Shown one piece after another: positions 9,501 to 14,713 of a DNA stretch of 18,069 nt. The first letter of the stretch is position 1, and the number at the start of each line of letters is the position of its first letter. The notes under the pieces were generated by a model. That model ran no database searches, was not told the DNA's origin, and saw only the letters and a list, made by a program, of their open reading frames with translations. Source of the DNA: Kiritimatiellota bacterium (GTDB lineage Bacteria; Verrucomicrobiota; Kiritimatiellia; RFP12; UBA1067); the NCBI GenBank assembly GCA_009777165.1, contig WRML01000010.1:1-18069 (forward strand), given 5' to 3'. A program made the position numbers and the translations under genes.

Positions 9501-11273
9501 CAGTTGGCTCAGTCCCGCAAGCTCCGCCGTCAAATTCACGGTCACGGGATCCACGCACGGATGCGAGAGGATGACCCACAGATCCGCCGACACGCCTTCA
9601 ACATAACGGTAATTATCCATCCTAACGGACACGGATTCGTTCGGGGTCGGCGGGTCCACGGTCACCAAGAACGAAACCTCCGTGTAGATGCCCGGGCTGT
9701 CCTTGTCGTACACCCGGACCCACCCGGCCTTCGGCCCGGGGCTCAAGAACGTGTACGTCTCCACCCCGCTGAGCAGCGGGACCGACCCGGACGTCGAGTA
9801 GACCTGCGTGACTTGGGCCCCCTCCCCGAAGTACCAGATGGCGGTGATCCCGTCCTGAAGATCCGCCAGCACATCCTGGATAGTCCAGTTGAACGTGAAC
9901 GGCGCCCCAACGACAGGGTTGACGCCCGGGTAGGTCAGCGAAATCGTCGGCAACACGTTCTTGATATAAACCGTACCCCATGTGGATTCAGTATAATACG
10001 CAGTGTTCGTCACCGTCGGGATCAGGTACGCGCCGATGGCCTCGCTGCTCGGCGTGCCGTCCAAGGGGTTGAAGTAATAGACCGCCGCCGACTCGAGCTG
10101 GCCTGCGAGAACCCGATACCCCCCGACAGGCGGCGCCAGCGAGATGTTATTCTCACCCGCGATGTTCTGCACATCTACCTGCACCCACACGTCATTCAGA
10201 GAGGCCTCCGAAAGCGCAATTTTAAACTGCCCCGCGTTCGGCGTGACCGTCTCGTTGATTTCGAGCGTGCTCATCAGATTCTGCGGGAAGATGATCTTCG
10301 CCGTCGGGTTCGGCGGCGGCGTCACCGCGATCAGATGCTTGATGGCGTTGGTGATCCCCGACTCGCCCGCAAACGGCACAGGGTTCTGCAGGAAGTCCGA
10401 CTGCCGCTGCGCGAAAATCCGCGCCGGATTACCCAGCGGCGTATCCGACACCCCGCGGATGGGGAAGTCAATGTACGTCGCCCCGGCCGGGATCGTCACG
10501 TTCGCCGCGCCGTCAATCCCCGTCCCGATGATTTCGAGATACGTCGTATCCGGCGTCCAGACCTTGAGGACGACCGCCTCATTCGTCAGCGCGGCCCCCA
10601 TCCCGATACGGCACGTCTTATTCTCCGATGCCTCGATGCTGGTCGGGCAGTTCAGCGCGACCCAGTCCAGCGTCGTAATTTTGAGACCCAGCGAGACCAT
10701 GTTATAGTCCCACTGGCTGATGAATTCACCGGAGTCATTCGCACCCATCGGCTGATCATACTTCGCCGTGTCCACGCGCCACTGCACACCAACCAATGTC
10801 GTCACATGATAAATCAGGTAATCCCCCCCCAGGACCGTAAACGGGGTGACCGCGTTGCCGTCAATCAACAGCGGGGTCGCCATGTCGCCCGGCCGCACCG
10901 TGTACTCGAAATACAAGTCTGTGCGCGCCAAGTGGCTGAGCGGACCAGTATGGTCGATGTAGTCCCACGTCTTTAACTCCGCGTATGCGGCGGCGCCGCT
11001 CGTGCCGACCCGCATCTTGAGCGACGGGCGCGTGGGAATGGGGTTCGGGACATACTGATCCACCACAAACGGCCCCGCCAGGCGCACGCGAAACTGAACC
11101 GTGTCACCCGCGGCCAAGAACGTCTGCCCATTCACCGTGGGCGACACCACGCTGAAACCGATCACATCCCCAGGCGTCTGCGCCCGGGCCGTGGACGCAC
11201 CCAACACCATCCCGCACGCCAGCAGCGGAACCGTCCACCTCTTAATTATTGCCTTCATACCTGTAGCACTCAT
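501..11273 (-). CDS. Giant secreted multidomain protein (PKD, Calx-beta-like, calcium-loop and LamG-like domains), 3590 aa
   Basis: This is probably a secreted or surface-displayed adhesin/scaffold; no enzyme motif is visible. The start at 11273 is chosen for its AGGAG site 7 bases upstream and gives a signal peptide of about 32 residues ending at ARA-QT. Rough layout: Calx-beta-like regions about 205-290 and 322-425; PKD-like domains about 440-545, 660-760 and 880-983, alternating with Calx-beta-like domains at about 548-655 and 763-875; a dockerin-like calcium loop near 1127 (DINQDGVPDW); then DxDxDG loops near 1230, 1300, 1321, 1723, 1760, 1823, 1923, 1998, 2072, 2628, 2658 and 2738. A LamG-like jelly-roll (FTVELWVRP...KWTHLAARMDG...FVNG) lies at about 2108-2345. 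Late loops lie near 2969, 3335 and 3385, and a beta domain ends at FFKISVKRK. I see no LPXTG, PEP-CTERM or obvious type IX signal. The upstream lipoprotein gene is 94 bases away and likely co-transcribed. The specific function is unknown. Confidence 0.9.
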   Translation of the reverse strand: MSATGMKAIIKRWTVPLLACGMVLGASTARAQTPGDVIGFSVVSPTVNGQTFLAAGDTVQFRVRLAGPFVVDQYVPNPIPTRPSLKMRVGTSGAAAYAELKTWDYIDHTGPLSHLARTDLYFEYTVRPGDMATPLLIDGNAVTPFTVLGGDYLIYHVTTLVGVQWRVDTAKYDQPMGANDSGEFISQWDYNMVSLGLKITTLDWVALNCPTSIEASENKTCRIGMGAALTNEAVVLKVWTPDTTYLEIIGTGIDGAANVTIPAGATYIDFPIRGVSDTPLGNPARIFAQRQSDFLQNPVPFAGESGITNAIKHLIAVTPPPNPTAKIIFPQNLMSTLEINETVTPNAGQFKIALSEASLNDVWVQVDVQNIAGENNISLAPPVGGYRVLAGQLESAAVYYFNPLDGTPSSEAIGAYLIPTVTNTAYYTESTWGTVYIKNVLPTISLTYPGVNPVVGAPFTFNWTIQDVLADLQDGITAIWYFGEGAQVTQVYSTSGSVPLLSGVETYTFLSPGPKAGWVRVYDKDSPGIYTEVSFLVTVDPPTPNESVSVRMDNYRYVEGVSADLWVILSHPCVDPVTVNLTAELAGLSQLGLTLDLSTTTVTIPMGQKTNMVPVNVTFLDGTAATASTGITITPAIAGTANAIAQFLDAYEWPVYVTNAPPVITSPMSSALPVAPYDAVPQGLPFTYNVTVSDVQADLDAGLTVRWRFGGGTWTNGTGSAGFYSLTYSVDAPGQQLVEVQAIDKDGAISSTVSFPILVVPPTPAPSVRVDTSSYTIVESAGAQSFWVRLSQPFHQPIEVTLTVTPPTVPPTGRIEVPSSITIGAGLTEFQVWYTVFDGTPSSLNTGFVVTPSIAPGQLGDPDLTFTGIPLAGYIRVQNEPPVILSPIAWSTNTIATVDIPYLFSYTVTDVQDDLTAGITLIWNWGDGTPVSTMTTYTGIGTISHTFTEAAEQRTVTLQATDKDNGITQITFYVIVKDSQKVLVVPIGPNNADYHGMPGTGTGTVTSPSTTMVTTTGSFAGQDLVYTFYFGTALPTARFDANPDLLGADRPTDNKKSYFFVWDGPTDVFVDPADATVPLSAGVNSGLTVIKLAGSGSGQTEAIKIKAIFSLECFATGTSWIGDGCGDINQDGVPDWAVGRYFLDLDGNGGGGDTLDPIWFRDLRGYNDDGDYYPANPGGVGGVYDFRPIPPGAAFNARLEIRGEDDHLGDQFNALGGVYNDDPGTDPTLEDTDGDGFPDGWEYWFWVQAYNRGMEGGRSGWRYNPLNPAQGIYIAPREIVEAFNPTIPRTSANIDKEWMEDFDNDGLLDLEELVLGTDPTNWDTDGDGMADGWEVLMGLNPCDANDGLDWTRNNPDGDYFAIAAVPRVMLTMVVTNEVVGIDEVSLTTVTNRYLARVEGGAAVPGTFTTCYRYGNDRAPWAVGRPLTEDPNWLAADVSEYSFEQMDVLIMHFQVRDEFGFDPRTAWCRAVPRFGRARTYAADDPRAWDAQTRLQALAVAHNINRWGPWVISDAPYTRAFTSVDEYLLMRFMYELGLEGTGVDVLEDIYDDQGNVIGERIRGMRSRGGNDWFRYSTHPRTPDTSATPQNTARVPDGWKLYVATAPGTTAFVHSPWDNLDGSLVDADGDRLVLQREFWGTDSLSFYSNPQQYLATIPYFGGEIAPEQVAAAVIEFRTGVTNNISVLNRGRYTASMVGVVTIARPDGHQDNNWINKFWPTDPWHGDTDRDGLRDDQEGQYFIYGQPVDDGSTCIAGGGLNPCSWDTDGDSLPDAWEVCFAGSGAVVPALTPVQHGLTSVLWPQPDSQNLSIVNGQDGTVQDAGFDWDHDGLVNYEEYMTQAIRGFRYDVPDVGVAADDPTNILFSGQRGLPMDMSFDIADLFTQVTYVWDRSGWFMLPPEQTLYADVIYPNPPVTPFRYASTDPSLADTTNDGMDDYYKLYHGLNPLLGNPSVGGLAADRVAWAYRTTPILWNANWWTTTYGLSYNFVQFPWLNGMPNVDPDADGLLNMEERLLANASAPDNPNSDPSPLWMTDPSNPESVTARFYRTRGTGAYPAMGTWWPMGMFMYSFEMNEGYDTDNDGISDKDELIGNRNAMSDPRDSESPYHRQAIWFSGTNSAVATPVLYSNTGPFGGANMYDPEIIHSFRSFTVELWVRPERVDRDQVLIERVFNYGVSDLGALPGAGQRRNFLIGIAADGRAYAGYDGAGSHEEHTDAVRLFGQQILVNKWTHLAARMDGREQKFTLFVNGVAQDTMDTALPPANGFFLLPDYTFENEGVPDTFSSISGALVLGAENNVSTGISIGQNYYPGVTAEIEMVWDSTWSQYNKFYQGWMAEVRVWDGARSNVEINNDFNRRLSYDDLMANRTLVQNEILNGASRVATAPVPLSPLLRNYYTFNSLFSALSPDHVAVVPRGFNAPAATIARPADANVRWWQNTEMTSTVYSDKQYLPWIQNVVAHLPLYTYTTDTNGFLLAFGTNNIVADSYYWRGDAMGTEPVQNMFPNRNNPYGFAFSGSAYAWSVHLSADMLPIGGTWAKQCIDLWDGQGPTGTWLESMDITDDGLPQWWLDLNYGSGAPGTGWNDLYTGLNPFYQDLEMTNGEVYQRDQAKGQQPDAITYDDYNPNYAQTADSDGDGLPDWWEKMYGLDPMDPTGDNGAGGDPDMDGLSNYAEYLISEVYGFRLSSPRKFKTIASQVFSDYYVMLSKVPLGFMFSDHDFIEDWWEDQYAPTHANRFVYDPHVDYDSDGWSNWAEARYSLAVRSVRPDRQMSMMANGVVNYELPIPIVKTYLTYKGIQSIGNVAIHAYSDPEMNGQPDATWSLAFGGGITPMELPIGFFDARVISTHLSPGSVVPGTIGFRFTDMWTGLSAQSGFDMNGKIYSMPMGGYSYDIGEIDYITGEISVDMSDYQNSVIILDQAGYLNGDPNSFIRCDDAYVEILYSVSLPNNWPQTLYLGRADMGYLREGTNYFVAFMDLDNNNSWDPGEPMGISTPFGTDIGWDVNSVKFELTDYTPGYLRMSFDGTRTEDVIFGDGGTTGGGGQQGGPQSAHIRVQRWRLGQSGAYQGTVFDKVVTGRNYIHEGDFLTSPSAGGFALDWGWDNYNQGPEVSTVYRVFLGEGSMDTNGIPPIATFTNNYFTAIPAKAVPTLPMHGSYVYSARPTFRWSMPDDYTAFAIEFRKSTSTGTLLYPIVARQVPPRDPITGDYVWEAPFYIGDKDVVNNGIYYWRVAGLNSKYTAPTTQSWSQPQMFRWDVNQPMQSSGYGQINATVKYFGPAVNLADKVILQAFDNRGFTGDPAAQFVFEAGTAQLALVTDLSNTTTNAYLRGLAPGTYYLRAFIDSNNNGVRDIWESWGYANYYGEQRAMYNARPVKVDFSTLIPAVQIFIEDCDVDQDWFPDAWEYEQHSGAYPTFLQQIGPQASWLFGHAEINPDLDYSVGWGGIPWLLGPITSGQTLSDIIAMLSDTTTYPLAGDGFTLQQKVEMGLMPSDKLALRITQSPLIDPATAKVAWEMSITKDSSANTDIRDLMGTSTTYVYELMYSPTLDNPTTWKVVDGAGGQFDLDDGVTPSIPISVDNPALKGIDLQRGFFKISVKRK

Positions 11274-11280
11274 CTTTTTT

Positions 11281-11285
11281 CTCCT
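11281..11285 (-). promoter_or_regulatory. Ribosome binding site that fixes the start of the giant gene
   Basis: AGGAG on the minus strand lies 7 bases before the ATG at 11273-11271. A longer in-frame start at 11333 would add a 20-residue polar, strongly basic extension ahead of the signal peptide and would not use this site. The site therefore supports the shorter start. Confidence 0.75.
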
Positions 11286-11367
11286 GTCATTACGACTTTT
11301 TCTCACGTTGAGATTCTTTCCTCTATTATGCACCGGCGGACCACCCGCCCGCGCATCCCGAAATCCG

Positions 11368-11874
11368 TCACTCCTTCTTCCTCAGCGCCTCCGGCGTCCT
11401 CACGATCATCTCCCGAGGCGAGTCCAGCGCCTTCGCCTTCCCGGCTTTCACGGCTGCCAAGGCCTGTTGCTCCTCCATCATCCGTGCCTGGACCAGGGCA
11501 TAACTCCCGTCCCGAACCTTTTGGGCAAACTCCTTCTGCTCCTGCTCAAGCGCCGCCAGCCGCGTCCACTCCTCATTCGCCGCCAGCACCTCCAGCAACG
11601 CATCCTCGTCGAGACCCTGCGGGTATGCCTCCCTCACGAGCTCCACGAGCTGTGTCATCTGCATTGAGGTCTCCCACCAAGCCCGCTCCGCCTTCACCTG
11701 CTTCTGACGCTCCTGCATCAGTTCCTCAAAATAGGCCGGGTCATTCGCGCGATACGTGTAGACCTCCGGCTTCTTCCTGCACCCGCACCCGCCGGAAAAA
11801 AGAAGACCACACCACAGCACCCCTACGGTGCAGCACCACCAACAGCCTTTCAAAAAGCCATTCCAACCACTCAT
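11368..11874 (-). CDS. Small probable lipoprotein with helical, charged body, 168 aa
   Basis: I do not recognise a family. From the ATG at 11874 the N-terminus is a hydrophobic, Cys- and Trp-rich segment ending in LLFSGGC-GC, which could be a lipoprotein signal with Cys30 as the lipidated residue; the lipobox is imperfect, so a plain membrane anchor is possible. The rest (about 33-168) is rich in Glu, Gln, Lys, Arg and Ala and probably alpha-helical or coiled-coil. An in-frame ATG at 11892 overlaps the predicted -10 box and so is unlikely to be in the transcript. The giant secreted protein follows 94 bases downstream on the same strand. The gap has a small GGCGG/CCGCC hairpin (11335-11349) without a T-tract, so co-transcription is likely. 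Its job may be linked to export or anchoring of the giant protein (inference). Confidence 0.75.
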   Translation of the reverse strand: MSGWNGFLKGCWWCCTVGVLWCGLLFSGGCGCRKKPEVYTYRANDPAYFEELMQERQKQVKAERAWWETSMQMTQLVELVREAYPQGLDEDALLEVLAANEEWTRLAALEQEQKEFAQKVRDGSYALVQARMMEEQQALAAVKAGKAKALDSPREMIVRTPEALRKKE

Positions 11875-11890
11875 AACAACACTATCCTTC

Positions 11891-11920
11891 ATTATATTAC
11901 CACAAAAAACACTTTGCCAA
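11891..11920 (-). promoter_or_regulatory. Sigma70-like promoter for the lipoprotein-giant protein unit
   Basis: On the minus strand, TTGGCA (11920-11915) and a perfect TATAAT (11896-11891) are separated by 18 bases. Transcription would begin near 11883, leaving only about 10 bases before the ATG at 11874. The AAGGA sequence upstream of that ATG would then be mostly outside the transcript, suggesting a nearly leaderless mRNA. Confidence 0.55.
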
Positions 11921-12076
11921 AGTTTTTGTATCATATCATGGTCGGGATGACGTTCACAAGTCAAAAATTCATCTTTTTTAAAAAAACTTTCACCCGCTCA
12001 AAAAACACAAAATCGAATGGTGGCGACACGATTGAGAAACCCAATCCCAAACGATCGGGTTTCCCGACGAAATGTC

Positions 12077-12115
12077 TTGAAGGGGGGAGGGGGAATAGGA
12101 TACTGTATTCCTATT
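12077..12115 (+). promoter_or_regulatory. Possible promoter with operator-like inverted repeat before the MGMT-family gene
   Basis: TTGAAG (12077-12082) and TACTGT (12101-12106) are 18 bases apart, a moderate match to a sigma70 promoter. A perfect 7-bp inverted repeat, AATAGGA (12094-12100) and TCCTATT (12109-12115), flanks the putative -10 box and could be a repressor site. The regulator is not identifiable. Further upstream, GAAACCC/GGGTTTC (12036-12063) forms a weak hairpin. Confidence 0.35.
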
Positions 12116-12130
12116 ACGAAAGGAGACCTC

Positions 12131-12496
12131 ATGATGAAAACGCCCACATCCATCCGTGAACACGTCAGGCGCGACCCGAACCTCTCGGCGTTCCGCCGAA
12201 AGGTTTACGACGCGCTCCTTGATGTCCCAAGAGGGAAGGTCACGACGTATGGGGCGCTTGCGCGTCGCATCGGGTGCGCGTCGGCACAGGCGGTCGGGGG
12301 GGCGTTGCGGCATAACCCGTTCGCGCCGGATGTCCCCTGCCACCGCGTGCTGGCATCCGACGGCAGCATCGGCGGATTCAGTGGCCACCGGGACGGGCCC
12401 GCCATCGCGCGTAAAATCGCGTACCTGCGCTCCGAAGGCATCGCGCTCGACTCCCACGGAAACCTCCTCAACCCCGCACAGAAAATGCCCGGGTAG
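12131..12496 (+). CDS. MGMT-family methylated-DNA cysteine methyltransferase-like protein, 121 aa
   Basis: This is a stand-alone C-terminal domain of the O6-alkylguanine-DNA alkyltransferase family, which removes alkyl groups from guanine onto its own cysteine. The PCHRV active-site motif is intact (residues 69-73, nucleophile Cys70), so it is not an alkyltransferase-like protein in which this Cys is Trp. The winged-helix region GKVTTYGALARRIG (35-48) and the GGFSG segment after the active site also fit. The arginine that normally inserts into the DNA helix (RAVG in the human enzyme) aligns with Gln53 in AQAVGGAL. That substitution occurs in a small-MGMT subfamily and leaves the activity uncertain. 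The N-terminal domain of Ada/Ogt is missing. The start at 12131 has AGGAG 5 bases upstream; a second ATG at 12134 is equally placed (8 bases). The gene diverges from the lipoprotein unit and appears monocistronic. Confidence 0.85.
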   Translation: MMKTPTSIREHVRRDPNLSAFRRKVYDALLDVPRGKVTTYGALARRIGCASAQAVGGALRHNPFAPDVPCHRVLASDGSIGGFSGHRDGPAIARKIAYLRSEGIALDSHGNLLNPAQKMPG

Positions 12497-12566
12497 GGTG
12501 CTGGGGAAATGCTCTTGTGTCCCTTTGGAGTACGGCAATCCCCCTTACGTACGGGGAATTTTTGTA

Positions 12567-12599
12567 GTCCTCTGGAGTGCGGCGGTTCGCCGCCGCTTT
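12567..12599 (+). repeat. Dispersed hairpin repeat, module A, copy 2
   Basis: It is identical to 239-271 except for one base (T for C in the loop). It lies in the 330-base gap between the MGMT-family gene and ferredoxin. A degenerate relative, 'TTTGGAGTACGGCAATCC', precedes it at about 12523-12542, beside a CCCCTTACGTACGGGG hairpin, so the gap seems to have collected several insertions of the same family. Confidence 0.75.
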
Positions 12600-12600
12600 C

Positions 12601-12660
12601 CGTCGCGGGGGCTCGCCCCCGCGCGGGGACGATCGTAGGGGCGGACCCGTGTGTCCGCCC
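12601..12660 (+). repeat. Dispersed hairpin repeat, module B copy 2 plus module C
   Basis: Positions 12601-12631 match the inverted block at 333-363 at 30 of 31 positions and form the hairpin GCGGGGGCTCGCCCCCGC. They are followed by GTAGGGGCGGACCCGTGTGTCCGCCC, in which GCGGAC/GTCCGC forms another hairpin. The region from 12661 to about 12768 holds no gene. It contains a T-rich stretch with two tandem CGTATTTTTT units (12731-12750). Confidence 0.7.
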
Positions 12661-12768
12661 GGTCGCCGGTCACGCGACAGTCCCCCTTGTGCGAGGACAG
12701 AAGGGTAAATTCTACACGGACCCGTTTTTTCGTATTTTTTCGTATTTTTTAGTGTTGCATTTTTTCTG

Positions 12769-12798
12769 TTGCTTTTGACGTGGGGGTTAAGGTAATAT
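12769..12798 (+). promoter_or_regulatory. Possible sigma70-like promoter of the ferredoxin gene
   Basis: TTGCTT (12769-12774) and TAATAT (12793-12798) are spaced by 18 bases. Transcription would start near 12805, just ahead of the GGAG ribosome site at 12817-12820. The match is moderate, and the surrounding AT-rich tract makes chance matches likely. Confidence 0.35.
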
Positions 12799-12826
12799 TT
12801 TCTTTTGGACATCACTGGAGAGAATT

Positions 12827-12997
12827 ATGGCATATCAGATTACAGACAAGTGCGTGGCGTGCGGGTTGTGCAAGGAGGCTTGCCCGACCGAGGCGATCAG
12901 CGAGGGGGCCCCCTGCTACACGATTGACGCGGATAAGTGCGTTGATTGCGGAGCGTGCGCGGGCGAGTGCCCGAGCGCGGCGATCGTCGCAGGCTAA
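12827..12997 (+). CDS. 2[4Fe-4S] ferredoxin, clostridial type, 56 aa
   Basis: This is a small soluble electron carrier. Both cluster motifs are complete: Cys9-x2-Cys12-x2-Cys15-x3-Cys19-Pro and Cys38-x2-Cys41-x2-Cys44-x3-Cys48-Pro. Length and spacing match classic bacterial 8Fe ferredoxins, which carry low-potential electrons for pyruvate oxidoreductases and [FeFe] hydrogenases. An additional Cys30 lies between the motifs. The start is set by GGAG 6 bases upstream of the ATG. The gene is flanked by repeat-rich gaps and appears monocistronic. A hydE-like gene 5 kb away hints that hydrogen metabolism exists in this organism, but no direct partnership is shown. Confidence 0.95.
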   Translation: MAYQITDKCVACGLCKEACPTEAISEGAPCYTIDADKCVDCGACAGECPSAAIVAG

Positions 12998-13006
12998 CGG
13001 ATTAAG

Positions 13007-13211
13007 ATTAAGTTGAGAAATTGAGAAGTTAAAAAGTTGAGAAGTTGAGGAATAGAAAAGTTGAAAAGTTGAGAAATCGAGAAGTAGAGAAGTTTAGAAA
13101 TGGAGAACGCCTCGACTTTTAGATTTTTCAGTTTCTGAATTTCTCAACTTCTTAACTTTTTTATTTTTCTATTCCTCAACTTCTCAACTTTTCTACTTCT
13201 CTACTTCTTTC
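13007..13211. repeat. Large GA-rich/CT-rich inverted repeat
   Basis: A GA-rich arm made of irregular units like GAGAAGTTGAGAAGTT (about 13007-13103) is mirrored by a CT-rich arm (about 13114-13210). The best-matching core, 13032-13059 against 13165-13192, is a perfect 28-bp inverted repeat. The transcript could fold into a very long hairpin. It fills the whole gap between the ferredoxin stop and the start codon of the phosphoesterase gene, leaving no Shine-Dalgarno site for the latter. Low-complexity expansion followed by inversion, or a mobile palindrome, are both possible origins. Confidence 0.8.
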
Positions 13212-13212
13212 T

Positions 13213-14709
13213 ATGCGTTACGCAATCGTATCCGATATTCACGCGAACCTGGGGGCGTGGAAGACCGCGCTGGCGGATATCGCGGATATGAGGGTGGACC
13301 GGATCGTCTGCCTGGGCGATGTCGTGGGGTATGGCGCGGAGCCGGTGGAGGTGTTGGAGTCGGTCCACCGCAAGGCGTTTGCGGTGCTGATGGGGAATCA
13401 TGATGCGGCGGTCTGCGGGAAGATGGATCCGCAGGTGTTCACGTCGCGCGCGCGGCAGGCGGTGGAGCGTCACCGAGGGCAGGTGTCGGAGGCGGGTCTG
13501 CGCTGGCTGGCGCAGTTGCCGCTGGTGCTGAATGCGCCGGGGTTCCGTTGTGCGCACGGCGATTTCTCCGCGCCGGCGGCGTACCATTATATCCTCGATG
13601 CGGAGGAGGCGGTGCCGTCGTGGCGGGCGGTGGCGGAGCAGTTGCTGTTCGTCGGGCATACGCATTGCCAGGGCATTCATGTCGTCGGCAAGAGCGGGAC
13701 GCCTCATGCGTTGCCGGCTGGCGATTTCACGCTGGAGCAGGGCAAGCGGTATATCGTCAATCCCGGGAGCATCGGGTATCCGCGCTCGCAGGAGGGGCGT
13801 TCGACGTACTGCATCTACGATGACCGTGCGCGGACGGTGATTTTCCGGAGTCTGCCGTTTGACCACGAGAGCTATGTCGCGTCGCTCCGCAACGCGGGGT
13901 TCGAGGTCGAGCCGTGGCTGGAGCGGCAGGAGGCGGCGCAGAGTGTCCCGGCGTTGCGAGAGCGTCTGTCGTTCGCGAAGCCGCTGGCGGAGCACCAGCA
14001 TGCGCAACAGGTCAAGCGGGAGACGCGGATTTTCTCGCCGCGCTTCGTGCGGATGATTGTGACGCTACTGGTGCTGGGTCTGCTGGGAATTGCGGGGGGG
14101 GCGGTTTTCACGATGTTACATTTCCGTCATCAGGCGAGGTACCGTTCGCCGTCCGTTGTGATGGTGCCGGATTATGATCTCATGCCGTTGAACGCGTATC
14201 CGCTGGTGCCGCCGGACAAAAATCTGTTGCCGGAGTTTCCGTCCGTGATAGGGGGTGACAAGATTATTCCAGGATGGCGATACGGCACCAGCGACAAACA
14301 AAATTTGGGCATAGGAACAACGAATTATAATGGGGTAGCGGTACTCGACATTTGGTACTGGGATCGCCAGTCGTTTAGTTTAGAATCCCCCCTCATCTCT
14401 CTCGCAGGAACGCAGATACAATCGGTACGGATACGCGGACGTGTTTTTCATCCTGAGCACCCAGTCCTGTTTCTGCTTGTGACGTATGCGGAGAAGGACG
14501 ACGGGACGCTGGAACAACTGGCGACCGATAATTTTGAAGTCCGTAACACGAGGGGGGAGCGACCCAACACATTCAGTATTAATCGTAAGGTCAATTTTTC
14601 AAAGCGTGTGACGCATCTTCAATTCCGTGCAGAGGCAAGGTTCAAGGGCGGACTAGTAATCGAGCAACCTGTCTTGACGGCGGAGGAAACGGTGAGGAGG
14701 GGAAGATGA
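13213..14709 (+). CDS. Membrane-anchored metallophosphoesterase with extracytoplasmic C-terminal domain, 498 aa
   Basis: The N-terminal part (1 to about 240) is a calcineurin-like metallophosphoesterase of the small YfcE/MJ0936-like type. Metal ligands are visible in SDIHAN (Asp8, His10), GDVVGYG (Asp36), GNHD (Asn62, His63), AHGD (His115) and GHTH (His149, His151). It probably cleaves a phosphodiester or phosphomonoester; the substrate is unknown. After a charged linker (about 240-280) comes one transmembrane helix (about 282-305) with basic residues on its N-side, which suggests catalytic domain inside and C-terminus outside. The last ~190 residues look like a beta-rich domain (WYWDRQSFSLESPLISL...) that I cannot name; its DNA from about 14270 is visibly more AT-rich than the first half. 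The start codon follows the CT-rich repeat arm directly, with no ribosome site. The fusion architecture is unusual for this family. Confidence 0.85.
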   Translation: MRYAIVSDIHANLGAWKTALADIADMRVDRIVCLGDVVGYGAEPVEVLESVHRKAFAVLMGNHDAAVCGKMDPQVFTSRARQAVERHRGQVSEAGLRWLAQLPLVLNAPGFRCAHGDFSAPAAYHYILDAEEAVPSWRAVAEQLLFVGHTHCQGIHVVGKSGTPHALPAGDFTLEQGKRYIVNPGSIGYPRSQEGRSTYCIYDDRARTVIFRSLPFDHESYVASLRNAGFEVEPWLERQEAAQSVPALRERLSFAKPLAEHQHAQQVKRETRIFSPRFVRMIVTLLVLGLLGIAGGAVFTMLHFRHQARYRSPSVVMVPDYDLMPLNAYPLVPPDKNLLPEFPSVIGGDKIIPGWRYGTSDKQNLGIGTTNYNGVAVLDIWYWDRQSFSLESPLISLAGTQIQSVRIRGRVFHPEHPVLFLLVTYAEKDDGTLEQLATDNFEVRNTRGERPNTFSINRKVNFSKRVTHLQFRAEARFKGGLVIEQPVLTAEETVRRGR

Positions 14710-14713
14710 TTTG

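Noticed and set aside
11936..11964. TTGACT/TATGAT promoter further upstream of the lipoprotein gene
   Set aside because: The two boxes are 23 bases apart, too far for a normal sigma70 promoter. The TTGGCA-18-TATAAT pair is better.
12017..12130. Upstream extension of the MGMT-family protein from a GTG at 12017
   Set aside because: The added residues do not match the family, cover the putative promoter, and would bypass the good AGGAG site before 12131.
12780..13016. 78-aa frame overlapping the ferredoxin gene
   Set aside because: It is an out-of-frame shadow. The 56-aa ferredoxin with eight correctly spaced cysteines in another frame explains the sequence.
13007..13211. CRISPR-like array in the GA/CT repeat
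   Set aside because: Units are short, irregular and contiguous without unique spacers of constant length, and half are inverted. This is a low-complexity inverted repeat.
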